This document shows, in pieces, positions 59,706 through 64,000 of a DNA stretch of 64,000 nucleotides. This DNA is from Ricordea florida (lineage: Eukaryota > Cnidaria > Anthozoa > Corallimorpharia > Ricordeidae). Position 1 is the first letter of the stretch; every line of letters starts with the position of its first letter. Location of the stretch: contig OX453281.1 in assembly GCA_949710005.1 (NCBI GenBank), forward strand, positions 27,906,839 through 27,970,838, read 5' to 3'. Under the pieces are notes generated by a model. The model searched no databases. It had not been told where the DNA came from and worked only from the letters and a program-made list of their open reading frames with translations. A program made the position numbers and the translations under genes.

Positions 59706-60799
59706 CGCCTTAACCAACGAACGCGACATTTCAGTTTGACCTACACGAATCGATTGCAAGAAAAGGCGCCAAAATCAGTGGTGCGTTGGCCACTCTCTAA
59801 GTTGAATGAAACACGTGAAGAAAGAAATAGCATCTTCGTAAATAACATCGTGAAAAGAAACTTTACTAAAGAAGATGTAAATTCATTTTATTTAGAACTG
59901 AAATTTACGAACTATTAAAACAGAAACACAGCATTGGGCTTCCGCGCTTACCACTTCAATACTTTATTTCAAGGAAATACACTCACGACTCGTGATTAGG
60001 AACTATTTATAAAGTGTATTCTGGAATTCGTAAAAAACGTAATATCAAAATATGGAAAGGGGATGAACCAAGATAAGCCCCTTTCTCTTCGAGGAAGTAT
60101 TTGAACAAAACTGGGCAACAATATAAAATTTGAATTTTACTGTGCATTACCATAACTTATTAATTTGTTTTTTCCACTGAGATGTCTTTGTAATTTGCAT
60201 ATTGCTCGGTTTCCTTTATTTGGACCAGATACCTCGTGAAAGATAGTGCAGATAATGGATAAAGACCATTTCGACCTCGATAAACATCTGGAACGACTGT
60301 GCACAGGCGCACTGGCTCGTAGAAAGGCCTGATAACAAGCTTACGTAAGCCTTATAGGTCTTAGTTAAGACAGTTTTGAAATATGATTGATAGTTTCAAA
60401 TTGTTCCCAATAAAAGAACGCGGCAAAGTTTAGTAAAAGCAATTGTAAGAAGTAAAAAGTCGTTAAAGAAGTTGGATAAGAAACTTAATTGAATATGGAG
60501 TGCTTGCTTGTAGTGAGAGAGAGAGAGTGCTGAACGCTGATCTCCTTAATAGTGATACAGAAAATCCTATTTCGACACATAGTAGCATTAGGACGTTGGT
60601 ACGAAAAAACGAAGCCATTTTGTGTTAGGTTTTAGAATTATTGGAAAAGCTTGTGGCAAGTGAAAAACTGCAGGCTTGTGTATTACAAATTTATCCAAAA
60701 AAAGTTCTTAAGTAAAAAAACATTTGGTGGTTTCATTTTCTCGGCCAAAGGAGATTTAACAATATTACATAACACGTGGTATATTAGTATTTTTTTTTT
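59706..60799. other. right flank of the Polinton, no gene seen
   Basis: AT-rich, contains the 3' flank of the TRAF-like gene. A weak + frame at 59673-59918 runs out of the element and has no support. Confidence 0.4.
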
Positions 60800-61439
60800 C
60801 TATGAATGCTTGTAGATAGCTAATATTAGTTTTATAATTAAATCTTGCTCCATTTCAATCGGGCCAAAGTCTTCCTTTGTCCCGATGATTTGATCCTCTA
60901 CAAGGGTTTCACATTCAGTATCAAAGACTCTCATTCCTCCGTCCTTGTTTAACAAAACAAATCTGATAAAAAATGGTAGATTAATTAGTGTTTAGAATTT
61001 GATAGAGTGATGCATAGCGCAAATAAACAGTTAATTAATGTGAAAAGTTATAAGACTCTTATAAGTGCAGTTTGTTTGGATTAACGATGTAAATTACAAG
61101 GTGTGTAGACTGTCATTGCTAGGTTGACTTCTCTATTCATCACATGAATGACAAGCTGGTTTATCGTAGCTACCATTTTATTTAATAACAGTCAGGGTGG
61201 GATTGCCTTTTAACTTTCATACCTTGTTTGAACTGTGATTGGCGAAGAGCCAAATACTGCATTTAGAAAAAGCCTATTTTGGCCAGAGGTCTTCTTCCAC
61301 AGGCACCGAAACGTATGACTGCCAAACCCAAACAAAGGACTTGAAATATCCTCTGGAATTCCGATCGATGACTTCGGCACTGTCCATCGGAAGCTCTTTC
61401 GCTTGAACAACTCCCTTGTCACTGCAACTTGAGACTGCA

Positions 61440-61483
<44 letters not shown>

Positions 61484-63127
61484 TAATAATTATTATTATA
61501 ATAATAGTAAAGATAAGAGACAAAAGAAAATAACAAAAAAACAAAAACGAAAAACATCAATATTCAAACTGAATGAAAAGTGTCGTAAGTGTTATTGTTG
61601 AAAACGAATCTTGTTTAAATGAGATCAATAAACCTTTCCCACTTGGTGGAAAATCTCCGTTTCGGCCGGCAACAACACACCACCAAATCGGAGTTTTTAA
61701 ATTCGTGACTATGAAGAATGGTTTCCCAAAGCTCCGTTACACGAAAACGCCATTGCAAAACGGAGAATAAAAATATGGGTTTTCATATTTACGAGGATAC
61801 GTGTGGGCGGGCCAATTAGAATTAGTTGTATCTGCATTAATTTTTACAATATTAATTGAATTTCATACTTAGTTTTCGTCGTAAAAAGGCCGTGATTGTT
61901 CATCCGGCCTGGTGCAAGACATAAACTTGATGGGGTCAACTGACTCAGCCGTAGAACATTTGAAATTTCTTAAGTCCAATATCAAACTACTTTAGCCAAA
62001 TTCTCTCTTAACGACTGGACTCTTTATGGCGCTTACCCTTCCACTCCCGGTACTCGACAACTCGACATTTTTTACCCATCTACAAAGATAGCACCTGCTT
62101 AAATAGTCGTTTTACAATTACTTTAACTTCTAGTAAATGATTGTCTTCTAGCATTCGAGGGTCATTACTTGTGATCTATGTTGAATTCTTATTTGGTAAC
62201 TGTAGGTCAATTAGGTACCTCACAAACCTTGTCATATATCGCGCGCTGAAGACTTTCAACTTGACTCATTAGTAGCGCCTGGTGGCTTTCTTGGTACTGT
62301 TCGTTGTGGACAATTTCCAATCCTAATTGGTAGTAATTGTTACAGCCGGTCACCCTGCATTTGATCATCCTTTTCGGACATTCGTCCAAATGAAGGTGAA
62401 CGTGAGACCTGAAATAGACACACATGGATCTTACGCTATCGGGCTTCTTTGGGAATTTATTACTATTGCCGGGTTAATGCTTGAAGAGACCAAAAAAAAA
62501 ATATTGAAAACAAGTGTTACCTTAACGGTGCCTTACTAGTGGGGCAAAACCGGGCGTTGGTCTTATTGATTAATTTTTTCCCATGCCTTTTCCTTCACCA
62601 AAATGATGACGAAATGTCCTTAATCAATTCATGGCGATAACTGATTGATTACTGACCTGGGAAAATTATGGCCACAATTTAATGGACATGGTCCGGGCTT
62701 TTCTTGACAGGTTGGTTCATGCTGATCCAACATACACCTCTCCACCTCTGCAGTGCAGTGCTTGCATGGTACTTTCTCTTGAGGGCAGATCTCCAAGTGA
62801 CACTCAAGTGAATCTCGCAGATGCGATCCAGCACAGCCATTGGGGCATTCCAGCAGGAGAAATGAGCAGTTCTCTTGATGTCTCTCTTTATAGCGATGTT
62901 CACCGACCCACGTGCAGCCAACGTTTGTGCATTTCACAGTAAATTTGGAAATGACAGAGCTGAGGGGTATGCTGATATTCAACATCTGTTCGTTGATTGG
63001 CTCTCGACATACTGAACATATCATTTCCCGTCCACCTCCGCATTGTGTTGAAATGAGCTGCTGCATACATTCTTGGCATCCACTGTGTCCGCACAATAAG
63101 GACACGGGTCTGTTCATCAGCTCCTTG
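60800..63127 (-). CDS. host TRAF-like gene (RING remnant, TRAF zinc fingers, MATH)
   Basis: Four minus-strand exons with consistent phases: 63127-62657, 62408-62228, 61434-61223 and 60962-60800 (stop TAG). The first seen exon starts inside a RING (LLCGHSGCQEC, ICSVCREPI), followed by TRAF-type fingers (CTNVGCTWVG, CPNGCAG, CKHCTAEVE, CPLNCGH). The second gives another finger and a short coiled coil (QVESLQRAIYD). The third and fourth carry a MATH-like C-terminal region (KRKSFRWTVPK, LFLNAVFGSSP, GGMRVFD). TRAF proteins are receptor adaptors and ubiquitin ligases. The 5' exon with the first RING cysteines and start was not found before the window's repeat. Confidence 0.8.
61440..61506. repeat. 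AAT microsatellite in the TRAF intron
   Basis: (AAT)n run next to an acceptor. Open frames of Asn or Tyr here are artefacts. Confidence 0.9.
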
Positions 63128-63309
63128 CTAAGAAATAAGACGCGATTCCATCAGCAGTGGCAAGTGGGTCAAAATACCTGAACTCATTTACAGCTTTCGA
63201 ACGGCATTATTCGATCCATAAAGATTTATCAACACACAACTGGCATCAGACCACATCTACGGTAGTATGTTGCGTATACTCCGCAACAGGGACCCACCCA
63301 TAAATGCAT

Positions 63310-64000
63310 AAAAACCTAAACATGAGCGCAAGCGTTAGCGACCGGAATCAGCCGACTCGTGTCTTTCGATAGCCGATTAGCAATACCCAATATGAAAGCA
63401 GGAAAAAAATCAAGAACATAAAATGTTTATACAGAAGACTCCGGCATGAAGTTGACAAACTACAATCAAAACACTCCCAAAGAATAATGGTAAATCTGCC
63501 TTGAACAACCGGACCCAGGAGTAAAATTCACAGAGTACAAATTCCAAGTAATGAGTAGACTGGAAATAATTATAACTGACCGGGCTAAGTGTTTCATGAT
63601 AGAGTGAGCAATGTTTGTTTATTAGTAACTACAACTTTTAAGAGCCAAGGAAATTAATTTCTCTACCTTTATGGCGTAATTTACATCGGCGCCTCTTGGG
63701 TTACTGTGTCTTTTAACTTAGCCCGGACTTAACGTTTAAGCTTTCGGAAAACGAATCGGTGGTGAGCGCCGAGGGAAAAACAAACTGCTCAAGTTTAATC
63801 GTAAATGAGCTACGAACCATCGCTAAGTTAACAGGCCAAAAGGGAATGAGAGCTATCGATAGTTGAACCTCTTGTCAAGATTTGGATAGAAACTCTTATG
63901 CATTTCCACTGAATAATTTGCACCGCACGCATTGCAAGTCGCTAGAGTTTTGAGGTAAGGACGTAGTTGCCATAAATTTCACTTGATTTGGGGCTTCTCC
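63310..64000 (-). repeat. inverted copy of 12905-13598
   Basis: Begins after GGGTGGGTCCC-side DNA with AAAAACCTAAACATGAGCGC and continues past the window edge. Confidence 0.85.

Noticed and set aside
59673-59918. 81-codon frame across the right Polinton end
   Set aside because: Runs from inside the TIR into the flank and has no similarity, splice sites or counterpart.
61210-61601. Poly-Tyr and poly-Asn frames
   Set aside because: AAT microsatellite in a TRAF intron. Only the exon portion 61223-61434 is real.
1-64000. CRISPR arrays, bacterial operons, tRNA or rRNA genes
   Set aside because: None seen. The tandem repeats present are minisatellites without spacer structure, and I recognised no tRNA-like cloverleaf or rRNA segment by eye.

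Overview
The window is metazoan nuclear DNA, most likely from a cnidarian such as a reef coral. This rests on GT-AG introns with ordinary polypyrimidine tracts, an exon-rich TRAF/MATH gene, several eukaryotic transposon families and AT-rich intergenic DNA. The species call is inference; no marker gene names it. About 38% of the window is one large, apparently complete Polinton/Maverick (adintovirus-like) element.

Layout. 1-6.9 kb: a Helitron. Its Rep/PIF1-helicase ORF is broken by two in-frame stops and a ~490-bp insert that carries two exons of another gene in antisense, but its RPA-like gene (4 exons, all phase-1 introns) is open throughout. 7-13.6 kb: debris, with a MITE-like foldback, a single splice-bounded exon, the 3' end of a LINE, and several repeats. 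13.6-26.2 kb: a giant palindrome with arms of about 6.4 and 6.1 kb and a 51-bp spacer. The right arm is the genuine 3' end of a host gene with a ubiquitin-like/UBX-type segment (minus strand, 31.2 to 23.5 kb) plus a convergent neighbour. The left arm is an inverted copy that starts inside one of that gene's exons. 32.7-33.6 kb: a Merlin transposase remnant. 60.8-63.1 kb: a host TRAF-like gene (RING remnant, TRAF zinc fingers, MATH), minus strand. 63.3-64 kb: an inverted copy of 12.9-13.6 kb.

The Polinton (35337-59700) has 130-bp terminal inverted repeats starting AGTAGTAAAG and a 5-bp ACCCC target duplication. It carries, mostly on the minus strand, the hallmark set: protein-primed-type PolB, a retroviral-like integrase with chromodomain, an FtsK/A32-type packaging ATPase, an adenain-like protease, a double-jelly-roll-type major capsid protein and FOUR tandem penton-like minor capsid paralogues. 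The paralogues are joined by 4-nt ATGA overlaps. It also has small basic core proteins carrying adenain-like xxGG sites, a GRF-zinc-finger protein, an acidic Cys-rich protein and end-located accessory genes. Gene polarity is + (35.5-36.5), - (36.6-54.0), + (54.1-59.0), - (59.05-59.5).

The most unusual part is 54094-58597: a membrane-anchored RING-finger ORF followed by about 19 consecutive short cassettes. Each cassette consists of a polypyrimidine tract and AG, then an ORF that is open in phase 0 from the AG, then a stop, then immediately the next tract. Nearly all lack an initiator ATG at the start and most lack a credible 5' splice site. One poly(A) signal follows the last cassette. The RING ORF contains three GTAAGA/GTATGT donors, all in phase 0. 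I read this as an array of alternative 3'-terminal exons that would give one RING protein many exchangeable C-terminal tails. Several cassettes are diverged paralogues of a small helical module. I know of no described Polinton system of this kind. A second surprise is a pair of 14-residue matches to the alpha-N helix of histone H3, exactly 70 bp apart, in the gap after PolB.
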